DNA of 64,000 nt from contig NZ_JAINVH010000005.1 of the NCBI RefSeq assembly GCF_020400825.1, positions 62,001 to 126,000 of the forward strand. The letters are read 5' to 3'. The position numbers were made by a program, and so were the translations under genes. Every line of letters begins with the position of its first letter. The stretch's first letter is position 1. Under the pieces are notes generated by a model. That model worked only from the letters and a program-made list of their open reading frames with translations. It made no database searches and had not been told where the DNA came from. Shown here in pieces: positions 24,601-31,800 of this stretch. This DNA is from Streptomyces sp. HPF1205 (lineage in GTDB: Bacteria > Actinomycetota > Actinomycetes > Streptomycetales > Streptomycetaceae).

Positions 24601-25750
24601 GCTGCCCAAGCCGCACCACAAGCACAAGTCCTGGTACAAGCGCGGCTGGGACGACTTCTCCAACGACACCGCGAAGGCCGCGAAGATCGCCTATCACTAC
24701 AGCGGCGCATCCGACGTCGTGGGCTGCGCCTCCAACCCCTCCCTCGGCGGCTGCACCAAAGCCGCGGCACTGGCCGCCGGCTTCGTCTTCACCGGCGGCG
24801 AGGACGAGCTGGAAATCGCCGCCCTCGAAGCCGGTGAAGACGCCGCCGACAGCGCGGCAAGCGACGCCGCCGACGAGGCAGTCAGCTGCCTGACCGGGGG
24901 TCCGCACAGCTTCACCGGCAACACCCCAGTCCTGGAAGCCGACGGGCATACCGAGGCCATCAAGGACGTCAAGGCCGGCGACAAGGTCCTGGCGACCGAC
25001 CCGCAGACAGGGGAAACAAGCCCGCACTCGGTCCAGAAGGTCATCAAGACCACCACCGACCACGATTTCACCAACCTCACCATCACCACCCCGGCTCCGG
25101 CGGGCGCACACACAACCCGCGCCACTCACATGGCCGCAGCGGCAGCCACCCTTACCACTACCTGGCACCACCCCTTCTGGGACGCCACCACCCACCAGTG
25201 GGTCGAAGCATCCCACCTCACCCCCGGCACCTACCTCCGCCAACCCAACGGCACCCCCGCCGTTGTCACAGCGGTCCGCAACTACCACACCACCGCCGTC
25301 ACTTACGATCTCACCATCACCGGCCTGCACTCGTACTATGTGCTCGCAGGAGGAACGCCGGTCCTCGTCCACAATTGCAAGGTCAAGCTGAGCCAGGAGC
25401 AGGCCAATGTTCTGGACGTGGGCCCCTATGCAGACGAAACAACACCGGTCGAGGCGACCGGTCCTACCGTGGATCCTGCCCAGTCGGACGCTATGCAGGG
25501 CCAGCCGTGTCACTCATGCGGTGACAGTCCTGAAGGCGTGACGATGGTCGGCGACCACCAGCCGGCCACCTCTCTCTCGGCTCCCAGTACTTCGAGGATG
25601 CTGTATCCGCAATGCCCAGCCTGCTCCGGCATGCAGGCGCGAGCTGTACAGACTGCGCAGCGGATGATGCGGAATCACGGCTGGTATAATCCTGAAACTT
25701 CCGGTTACCTTGATCAGCTAAGAGCGCTCTTGCCCGGACATATTGGGTGA
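18695..25750 (+). CDS. Secreted RHS-repeat polymorphic toxin with Hint domain and HNH-like C-terminal tip
   Basis: A 2351-residue protein. The signal peptide ends near LLQAAAPASAAAG; an SpvB/TcaC-like N-terminal shell follows (SYPIGVPSVPGGLTPAISLGY, about 310); then many RHS/YD repeats (pattern YDxxGRxT), and the RHS core near 1850-1905 (GLENLGVREYDPSSGRFLSPDP, ending DPSGL). Residues about 2065-2228 form a Hint autoprocessing domain: CLTGGPHSF start, TTWHHPFWD, ending VLVHNC. The last 123 residues (2229-2351) are the variable toxin, with CHSC (2272-2275), GDHQP (His2288) and CPAC (2307-2310), a treble-clef HNH-nuclease-like layout. GTG 18695 follows GAGGGGCGGG. RHS shells encapsulate toxins for delivery to competitors; nuclease activity is inferred. 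A candidate immunity gene follows. Confidence 0.85.
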   Translation: MASGIGTYRGRAGNVGRRTARRQATGAARVLTAALGAMAVCAALLQAAAPASAAAGKPPSPAHTKPVPVTPVVSHYRQPKPMPKFHPSAVSWPSGQAHVTLGQSPGGASADTVSRRKPAAPVRAGSLPVWLGQAKAPAPAHHAGILVPANPATPSTVGVEVLTRAQAKAAGVNGVLLSLASDSGGSGTGVGVSLDYRSFASAFGGDWSSRLRLVSLPSCALTTPQVPACRRQTPLVSSNDTATHTLSSDNVQLPAAPTAKTMSSVAGPQVTLLAATSSAGGGGGDFSATSLKPSGSWQAGGSSDAFGWSYPIGVPSVPGGLTPAISLGYNSQSQDGLTSSTNNQASWIGDGFDYDPGFIERSYQSCDQNPAGATKTEDNCWSDSNTLTMSLGGQSSVLVKDDTTGDWHPQDDANERIQFKTGAVNGAQNGEYWVVTTDNGTQYYFGLNQLPGYGSGNATTNSVWTEPVYATASGQPCYNATFANSWCQQAYRWNLDYVVDAHQDAISYFYTTDTGYYARDLGTTATTPYTRGGYLNKIMYGQRAGQVYSTSPAGQVLFTVNGRCDTSATGCATSTLTSTTAKDWPDVPYDLQCAQNAGCSVNTPTFWTKYELTGIQTQALVGTTETNVDSWALTYSFPATGDSTTPALWLSSITRTGQDTSGGGSSSSLSLPPVTLSGTPLSNRVNLTDGYPPITRHRLNTITTETGEIINVAYSAPACASGTPSDPSQNTQLCYPAYWTPAGSTAPVEDWFNKYIVSGVTEQDPTGGGVNDTIATHYTPVGKPAWHYDDNPLTPSNERTWNQFRGYQGMKVTTGSSPDPVTETDYTYFRGMDGDTLPGGATRSATVSDSRGDAAVTDLDQYAGSVYETIQYNGAGSGTVVKDTITDPWTSASQATHSLGSSLPAQHSYLTGQSRVRTFTPFSNGKTGQTATDYTHDSYGRVTKTDDLGDVTTAADDRCATVTYADNTTAWILDAPDENTTVSVNCSTTPTYPKDAVSDTRTFYDGSTTLGAAPTAGTVTMTQNAASYSGSTPTFVTMSSSTVDEYGRALTATDADNRTTHTAYTPTTGAQPTSVTLTDPLSHTTTTTYDPLREVDVTTTDAAGYVTTKKYDALGRITADYKPGVTSAYDTFSYTVSNQAPSVVTTRMLNQDNTYRTSEVLYDALLRKRETQSSTMDGGRDVTDTVYNTDGLTASTSDPYYTTGAPSGTLVQAQAGDIPSEMGYLYDGAGRQTAAISYHLGTETWRTTTSYGGNVTTTVPPKGGVAQSTFTDARGNTTDLYQYHSGAPADPVLDPASDYSDTHYTYDADGNRTGETDAAGNSWSWNYDLLGNQTSQTDPDTGTTNSTYDNAGQLLTVTDARGKQTTYTYDLDGRKTFAYDTTGNATPSSSNEIGAWTYDTLKKGYPTASTSYQKGTTSPSVSDTVLAYTSMAKVSAERETLANLPANEAALAPSGGYVTGYTYKSSGWLASKNIPAAGGLASEIVDYGYDQYGDPTSAVSTAWNYVEAVGYDEYGKPLQYTMGTSGNWVALSLSYDEQTQRLTDAKTTDATASTVVDDTKYAYSDSNVSGGAGLLTSTTDNQNGGAVSDTQCFGYDYANRLSAAWTATDACAATPAPGSSSTVGGPQPYWQSWTYDAAGNRQTQTDHDTGGNTANDTVTTYAYPAQGSASDQPHTLTKTTATGPGATAHTASYTYDPSGNDTSITTQAGTQTLTWNDQGKLDSLADTATGVTTSYLYNSDGNLALRTDPGKATLFLGDQQVVENTGTGTLSDTRYYTLGATTVAERSSTGDIQYLIPDRQGTDTLAIDYQSLTVTRRAYLPFGQERGTAPASWPGDDGYVGGTPDPATGLENLGVREYDPSSGRFLSPDPVFEASDPTQLGGYDYAGNDPVTSSDPSGLCPADLCGVGTPKGDGSGSIINDGPVDPTDPGGPTENHGHYYQNGHRVSRLQALTHLWNDYLTGQWYLAHPLPKPHHKHKSWYKRGWDDFSNDTAKAAKIAYHYSGASDVVGCASNPSLGGCTKAAALAAGFVFTGGEDELEIAALEAGEDAADSAASDAADEAVSCLTGGPHSFTGNTPVLEADGHTEAIKDVKAGDKVLATDPQTGETSPHSVQKVIKTTTDHDFTNLTITTPAPAGAHTTRATHMAAAAATLTTTWHHPFWDATTHQWVEASHLTPGTYLRQPNGTPAVVTAVRNYHTTAVTYDLTITGLHSYYVLAGGTPVLVHNCKVKLSQEQANVLDVGPYADETTPVEATGPTVDPAQSDAMQGQPCHSCGDSPEGVTMVGDHQPATSLSAPSTSRMLYPQCPACSGMQARAVQTAQRMMRNHGWYNPETSGYLDQLRALLPGHIG

Positions 25751-26048
25751 TGGCGGCCTAGTAGTCCGATGGGCGAAACCCTCTGCGGTGTTTAATCAGC
25801 ACTACAAGGGGATCGATCTGGTGTGTCAGCTGTGGCTATTCCAAGAAGGTCACCGTTCCGTCGGCGTCAGATGCTTGGAGTTGCCCTCCTGGTGGGTGCG
25901 GCTAGCCCTGTTGAACCTGCCATTCGAAAGGCGAGGGGCTTCAACGTCGCAGTGCACACCAGATTGTTCCCATCGACTGGCGGCAGGTGACGTGAGATGC
26001 AGAGGTGCCGGCTTGATTACCGAGGTGGTGAGGCGCTTCAATTGGGGC
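25751..26048 (+). other. Low-GC spacer after RHS toxin
   Basis: A 298-base stretch. A frame open from TTG 25743, overlapping the toxin stop, continues into the next gene, but codon third-position GC is low and no ribosome site decides an upstream start. I treat it as non-coding or an uncertain N-terminal extension of the next gene. Confidence 0.4.
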
Positions 26049-26933
26049 GTGAGCGATACCTATGTTGATCTTGGGGCTGTGACAGTTCCCTCTGGCGTGC
26101 TTGTCCTGGCCATGGCGGGGCGGATCGATTCATGGCGGGAGACGGCACGTCCGCTTTCCGAACGTGCCCTCGCGGCGGCTGCGTTGGGCGGCGGGCACCT
26201 GTACGAGTTTGAAGGCAGCGAACCTCTGCCGTGGAGTGGAGAAGCGATCGCCGTCCGGGCCGCCGTAGGCCGACCGCTGCGGGTTCGAGCGCTGACATCG
26301 CCATCGCCTATTGATCGGAGGCCAATGATCTCGCTCTTGGAAGCAGATCTTGGCATCCCTTGGCCTCAAGAGCAGGCTGGCTGTCCAGTTGTGCTTGGAG
26401 ACATGCCAGTGGACCGGTGCGGCGTGGTACTCGGTGACGCTCGAGCCCTGGACGGATTTACCGGTCGTGATGGTGAGGCCACTGACGGCTTGGCGGACGT
26501 CACCTACTGGGGTAGGCATGGCGAGGCGGCCCAGGCCGAGTTCGGAGGCGAGCCTATTCCCCAGCATCGCGGTGCAGGTGGCGTGCTTGGATGGCGAGAT
26601 GTACCGCTTGCTGAAGCGGAGAGGATTGCCGAAAGACTGCGGGCCTGGTTGCGTGACGGGCCGGGAAAAGGTTTGATGGTCGCCGTAAATAAACATACTG
26701 ACCTTTACAGGTTGAAGCGGGCTGGATTGAACCATGCGCTTCTGGCAGGTGTCGTAGAGGTTGACGGATGCCAAGTGCTTGGCATCGGCTGGGATGCCGC
26801 AGAGCATTCCATGTACCACCGCGGTGAACGCGCCCAAGGGCAGGTATATCCGGCCACGCTCGAATCGCGCGATGGTGAAGGAGTACTTCGGTGGACGATC
26901 TCCTCCTTCAGCCCGGAGCCGGACAAAGCGTGA
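26049..26933 (+). CDS. Unrecognised cytosolic protein, candidate immunity protein
   Basis: A 294-residue protein with no signal peptide or membrane segment and no family that I can name with confidence. Characteristic pieces are DTYVDLGAVTVPSGVLVLAMAG at the N terminus, VVLGDMPVDRCGVVLGDARAL in the middle, and GCQVLGIGWDAAEHSMYHRG near the C terminus. GTG at 26049 is preferred; the frame extends upstream to TTG 25743, overlapping the toxin stop, in poorly biased codons. GC content is lower than in most genes here. Direct placement after a polymorphic toxin on the same strand is the classic position of an immunity gene, so that role is inferred from context alone. An ISL3 remnant abuts its 3' side. 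Confidence 0.5.
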   Translation: MSDTYVDLGAVTVPSGVLVLAMAGRIDSWRETARPLSERALAAAALGGGHLYEFEGSEPLPWSGEAIAVRAAVGRPLRVRALTSPSPIDRRPMISLLEADLGIPWPQEQAGCPVVLGDMPVDRCGVVLGDARALDGFTGRDGEATDGLADVTYWGRHGEAAQAEFGGEPIPQHRGAGGVLGWRDVPLAEAERIAERLRAWLRDGPGKGLMVAVNKHTDLYRLKRAGLNHALLAGVVEVDGCQVLGIGWDAAEHSMYHRGERAQGQVYPATLESRDGEGVLRWTISSFSPEPDKA

Positions 26934-26959
26934 GTGCTCGCACTCTTGACGGGGTGACG

Positions 26960-27570
26960 TGGCGGTCACCGACCTCGGGATGGCCGCGGAGCCAGGCGGC
27001 CAGATCCTCGCCTTCGCGGCCGTCGTAGAGGTGAAGCGGCCTTTGAGTGGCCATGTCGATCAGCAACGTGCCGTAGTGGCGGCCCTTGCGGAAGGCGATA
27101 TCGTCGACGCCCAGCACCTCCACGTCGCCGACATGCGGATCGGGCAGGGTCCTGACCAGGCGCAGGAGCGTGTCCTTGCCGACGGTGATGCCGGTCACCG
27201 TCGCCAGACGGGCTCCCGCCCGGCCTGCCAGGGCCAGGCCGAGTTGCGTCAACACCCCACGCAGCAACGGGGTGTAATGGCTCTGCGGGGTGGTCAGTCC
27301 CGCGATCTGCTCGGCGAACGTCGCGGCCGGGCAGGCTGCGTTCTCGCAGCGGAAACGGCGTATGGACAACTCGATCACGACACCGAGACCGCCCACCGCA
27401 ACGTCACGCAGCCTGCGCACGTACCGGCCGTGCACCCGAGCCGAACTCTGGCCACACCGGCAAGACCCACCCAACGCACGCACCCGCGCCCTCAGCACCA
27501 CCTCGTCCGGCCGCCGCTCAACCTCCTCGATCAGCAGCGCGGACAAGTGCGGGAACAGCTCCAAGAGCAC
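26960..27570 (-). pseudogene. ISL3-family transposase, 3'-truncated remnant
   Basis: The first about 200 residues of an ISL3-type transposase. The N-terminal zinc-finger-like region (CRCGQSSARVHGRYVRRLRD and RRFRCENAACPAATFAEQI), the helix-turn-helix (AGARLATVTGITVGKDTLLRLV) and the first part of the catalytic domain (VLGVDDIAFRKGRHYGTLLID, with the first catalytic Asp pair) are intact. The protein breaks off after AAWLRGHPEV, where the frame runs into unrelated sequence, so the rest of the catalytic triad is missing and the element cannot move itself. Start taken as GTG 27570; TTG 27600 is possible. It marks the downstream edge of the RHS locus. Confidence 0.8.
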
Positions 27571-27672
27571 ATCACGAGAGCGCCCGACGCATGATCGCAA
27601 ACAGTTGACCTAATCCGACTCGACCGTCCGGATCACAAGATCGTCGACAGAACCAAGATCCGGGACGGACAG

Positions 27673-27981
27673 GTGCCGGCGTACGGCCTGGTCTCGCGAA
27701 AGTCGGCCGAGCACATGGCCTCGCCGTTCCCGCCGGGCTTCCGCGGCCTGGACATCGATGACCAGGACATGGTGAGGCTCGACGCGGACACCTACGGCTA
27801 CGCCACGAGCGTCCTGAAGGGACCTCTCACCGAACGACAGCGTGCAGGCCTCACGCGGCTGACGGCGGTGTTCGACAAGGTCCTCCCGGCGATCGAAGAC
27901 CAGTACGCCAACAAGTACTACGCGCACGTACGCGACATTGCCGTGCTGGCCGCCGAGGTCGAAGACCTGCGTGAGAAGTAG
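27673..27981 (+). CDS. Hypothetical protein, probably 5'-truncated
   Basis: A 102-residue frame with good codon bias (SKSAEHMASPF, LDADTYGYATSVLKGPLTERQ, DKVLPAIEDQYANKYYAHVRDIAVLAAEVEDLREK). It is open upstream of GTG 27673 back to about 27595, next to the ISL3 remnant, and the in-frame upstream residues (LIRLDRPDHKIVDRTKIRDG) look coding, so the true start was probably lost when the IS arrived. No family recognised; the C-terminal helix is charged and coiled-coil-like. Likely a dead fragment. Confidence 0.4.
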   Translation: MPAYGLVSRKSAEHMASPFPPGFRGLDIDDQDMVRLDADTYGYATSVLKGPLTERQRAGLTRLTAVFDKVLPAIEDQYANKYYAHVRDIAVLAAEVEDLREK

Positions 27982-28062
27982 CCCCTGATCGGGAGCAGCC
28001 GGTGGGACAGTCCCGGGGACGGTTGGATGTGCGGTGACGTCCATCCGACTGTTGGAGGTGTA

Positions 28063-28278
28063 GTGGCTGAGCCTGTCCGTGTGCGCAGACCGACCGATCA
28101 GGAAGGGCAGAAGCTACAGCAGATCGTGCGCCGGGGCAGCACCAGTTCGGTGCGCTATCGACAGGCGATGATGCTGCTGGCCTCGGCCGGCGGGAAACGG
28201 ATGCCGGTGATCGCGAAGCTGGTGCAGGCCGACGACGACACCGTCGGCGACGTGATCCACCGGTTCAACGAGATCGGA
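28063..28278 (+). pseudogene. IS630-family transposase N-terminal remnant
   Basis: GTG 28063 after GGAGG starts a protein AEPVRVRRPTDQEGQKLQQ, then VRYRQAMMLLASAGGKRMPVIAKLV and DTVGDVIHRFNEIG: the helix-turn-helix N terminus of IS630-type transposases. After FNEIG the sequence switches abruptly (about 28278) into the antisense of the LamG repeat copy, so the catalytic DDE domain is absent. Confidence 0.8.
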
Positions 28279-28289
28279 CACCGTCACCC

Positions 28290-28660
28290 GCTCGCTGAGT
28301 CGGCGAGGGTGCCGTTGACGTAGAGCTGGGTGGTTTTGGCGGCCGCGTTGTAGACGCCCACCAGGTGGGTCCACTGGTTGGCGGTGACGCTGGTGGAGTA
28401 GGCGAAGGTGAAGGTGGGGCCGGCGGTGTCGCCGCTGGTGGTGGTCATGGCCCAGGTGGGGGCGCCGGTGTGGGCGTAGTTGTACTGGAGGAGGAAGGCG
28501 CTGTTCTGGGTGCCTTCCTGTGCGGCGATGGTCATGTTGTGGGTGGGCAGGGAGGGGAGCTTGACCCAGGTGGAGACGCTGAAGCCGCCGGCGGTGTTCA
28601 GCACGGGTGTGCTGCTGGTGGCGGTTCCGGTGGTGCCGTCAAGGTTCAACATGGCGCCGC
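28290..28660 (-). pseudogene. LamG-domain remnant, direct repeat copy 2
   Basis: Near-identical duplicate of 13341-13711: the frame LNLDGTTGTATSSTPVLNT to TLADSASG is preserved over about 120 residues with changes such as A to T and S to G. Just upstream of the homologous part there is an in-frame stop, and downstream it is fused to the IS630 remnant, so this is a broken copy of the LamG part of the 1920-aa protein. Both copies face the same way and bracket the RHS locus. Confidence 0.85.
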
Positions 28661-28874
28661 GGGTGGCGTCTCATTCTTGCTGGTCAGAGGCATTTTCTGC
28701 TTTCCTGACCACCCATCGGACAGCCCGCTTTATGCATTCCCGAGGCTAACCGCTGCCTTTGACTCGGTCACAGCCCGGCGCCCTGGGGTCGAGGTAGCGC
28801 TGCCGGTGGCATGACGGCGCACGGACCCCCTTCCGGGCGTAGGACCCTTCCACGGGAGAAGGCCTTACGCAGCC

Positions 28875-31800
28875 TCACGGCCGGGACATCGGCCTCGGTA
28901 TGGGGGGCTTGCGTAGGCCGAGGCGGGTCTGCACGTCGTAGTTGTCGCTGACCGCCCGGGAGCAGACCCGGTTGAAGCCGCCCACGCTGTGCCCGCGGGC
29001 GGTCAGCAGGAGGTTGGCCGCCTGGAGGATCTGGTCGCTTCGGCCGCGCATCAGGGTGCGGGGGAACGGGTTGGCGTTGTGCACGTAGCGAGCGGCCAGG
29101 GTGACGGCGCGGCCCCGCTCGAACTTGATCACGATGGACTCATTGCCGCGGGCCTCCTGCAGCAGGCGGCAGGCGTCGAAGCAGTCGTAGGCGCGGCGGG
29201 CGTGCTCGGCGGCCGTGCGGGCGGTGTCGGAGGCGGGGTCGAGTGGCCCGCCCTCGCCCTGTTCCCACCGCTCCACCACATCACGGGCCCGGTCCAGGTA
29301 GAGCTTGCCCAGGCCGTCGAGCAGCTGGACGCTGGTGAAGTCGGTGAGCAGCAGCTCGCCCACGAACTCCGAAGTGTACTGCCCCATGTCCTGGTCGGCC
29401 GGGGTGGCGGCCGGGGAGTCCGCGTCGGTGGCCATCTCGGCGGGCTTTGGGCCGGCTGGCGCCTCCTCCTCGTCGCTGAGGTAGTCGGTGAAGAGGCTGG
29501 AGAGCGGGTTGCCCCCGGAGCCGCCGCCCTTGACCGTGATGCGCGCCAGGTCGCTCAGCCGGGAAGGGCTGCGTTCCTCCCCGTAGTGGCGGCGGTCCAG
29601 GAAGCGGCCGACTGTACCGGCGTAGTCACCGCCGACTACCGACTCGAACGCCTCGTCGATGGGCTTCCACCGCACCGGCTGGTTGAGCCGCAGCGCGACT
29701 CGGGCGTCGAGGACCGCGGCCAGGCCGAAGCGGCTGTCGCGGCCCATGATGAAACTGAGGTGCTGGTGGGCCGCCGCGAGCCGTTCCTGCGCCTGCGCGG
29801 AGCGGCGGTTCGGGGCGTACGCGACCTCCGCCAGCATCGCCTCGGCCGCGGATAGCCGGGCCATCCGGCGAATCTCACCGTTGGGCGCGGTACGGGCCAG
29901 GTGCTCGTAGAGCTCGATCGCTTTCTCGTTGCTCCATACGTACCGGTGGAAGGCGGCCTCAGCGGCGATCAGCCGCGCGTCGCCGGGCCAGAGGCGGGAC
30001 GCCTCTTTGAAGGGGGCGAGGACGGGGCTGTTGTCGACGACGGGCACCCTGTTGCGCGGCCCCGGGCCTCTGCCCTCCCTTTGCTGCTTCCGGGCGACGT
30101 TGTACTCCAAGATGCCTGTCCAGCGGCGGTACTCGCGCTCCAGACGGGTTTCCGTCGCGCACAGCCCGATCGACGGACCGTAACGGTGGCGGTGGTCCCG
30201 CAGCTTGTGGCTGCGCTCGCGGTAGATCCGCTCGATCTCCCGCTGCTGGGTCTCCGGCGGCGCCACCAGGAAGTCTTTGCCGGGCGTCTGGGCGGCGCCG
30301 CGCAGGCTGCCCTGGGAGATCCAGTCGGACTCCAGGCAGGCCAGGTCGAGCATGGCGTGGAGGCGGGAGTGGTCGTTCTCCTGCGACAGCCAGGTACGGA
30401 CCGCCCGGACGCACGCCTTGCGGCGCCGCTCCGCCGCCTCGCCGGCCTCGCTGGTCCTCGCGGTGGTCCGCCAGATATCCATGACCTGCCGCAGCCACAC
30501 CGAATACGCGAACGGGCTGGGCGCCAGCTCGACGGCGGTCAGGGCACGGTCCGCCGCCCTGGTCTGCCGGGCGCGCGCGGCGCTGTGCTTCTGGCTGTCG
30601 CGCAGGGCACGCGCCAGGAAGCCGTAGCACTGGGCCAGCGCGCTCAGGACGGCCGCGGTGTCCTGGTCGTGCAGAGAGGGCGGCGGGGCGTCCGGGTCGC
30701 GCGGGGCGGCCAGTTCGCGGGGGGTGCGGTCGACGAGGTCGCACCGGTCGAGCAGGGGGAGCCGCTCCAGGAGGGTCACCGCCTCCTGGGCACCACGCCT
30801 TGTCTTCTCCGGCTCCGAGTACCAGGCGTGGGCCTTTCGTAGAAAGCGTGCCACCGCCACACAGAGGGTGGGCGGCCAGGTCTGCCGGTCGCCCCAGCAT
30901 GCGTCCAGGGCGTCCAACACCAAGGAGCGGATCTCGTCGAGCTCCTCGTCGCCGGTGCTCTGGTGCAGCAGGAGCACGGCCGAGTCGAGCAGGCGCATGG
31001 ACCACAGGGAGAGTGATTCCTGCTGCTCGTAGGTGATCCGCAGCCCGGCGACCGCGTTCCGTACCACCTGGACGAGCTCCCGGCGGCACTCCGCCGGGTC
31101 GGTTAGCAGGCGGCTGCGGGCGCGGGAGACACGGCTGTTCATCTGCAGGTGCGCCTGGATGTTGCGCGGGTTGTCGTCCTGTCGGAGCGTCTCGGTCACC
31201 AGCATCTGCACCCGGTCGACGAGGTTCTTGGCGTCGTCGAGCCGGTTGGCGTCGATCAGCGCCTCGGCGGTGTTGAGCAGCCAGGAGACGGCCAGGGTGG
31301 CCCGGCCAGCCTGCCCGGGGCCCCGCTCCAGGGCACCCTCGTACACCAGGTCTGTGGCCTGCATCCGTACCGGGAGGAGCCGGACGGTCAGGCCGAGGCG
31401 CTTGCCGGTGAACTCGAGCGAGGTGTCGACGGAACGCAGCAGGGTGTGCGGAACCTGCCCCGGCCGACAGGCGGCCAGCGCGGTGGCGACCTCCTCGGCG
31501 GCCGCCATGAACCCCTCGCTCCGCTCGGCGACCGTGCCCTCCAGACGGGCGGCGAAGGTGAGGGTGGCCACCGAGTGGTAGAGCTGTAAGAGCGGGTGCG
31601 GTATGGGGGCGGGGTTCTCGGCAGTGGCCGTGACCGGCGCGGCGGCGGGCGTGGGCCGGGGCCCGGCGGGCCTGGTGGGGATGTCCTCGGTGGTTCCCTC
31701 CTTCGCAGGGAGCGAGGTCTCCTTCGAGCCAGGCAGGTACAGCGCGTCGCCCTTGGGAGCGACGACCAGGTCGCAGACCACTTCGTGCAGCGCCAACAGC

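Noticed and set aside
28114..28374. Short minus-strand frame crossing the IS630/LamG junction
   Set aside because: A chimera of two antisense pieces created by the rearrangement; no ribosome site.
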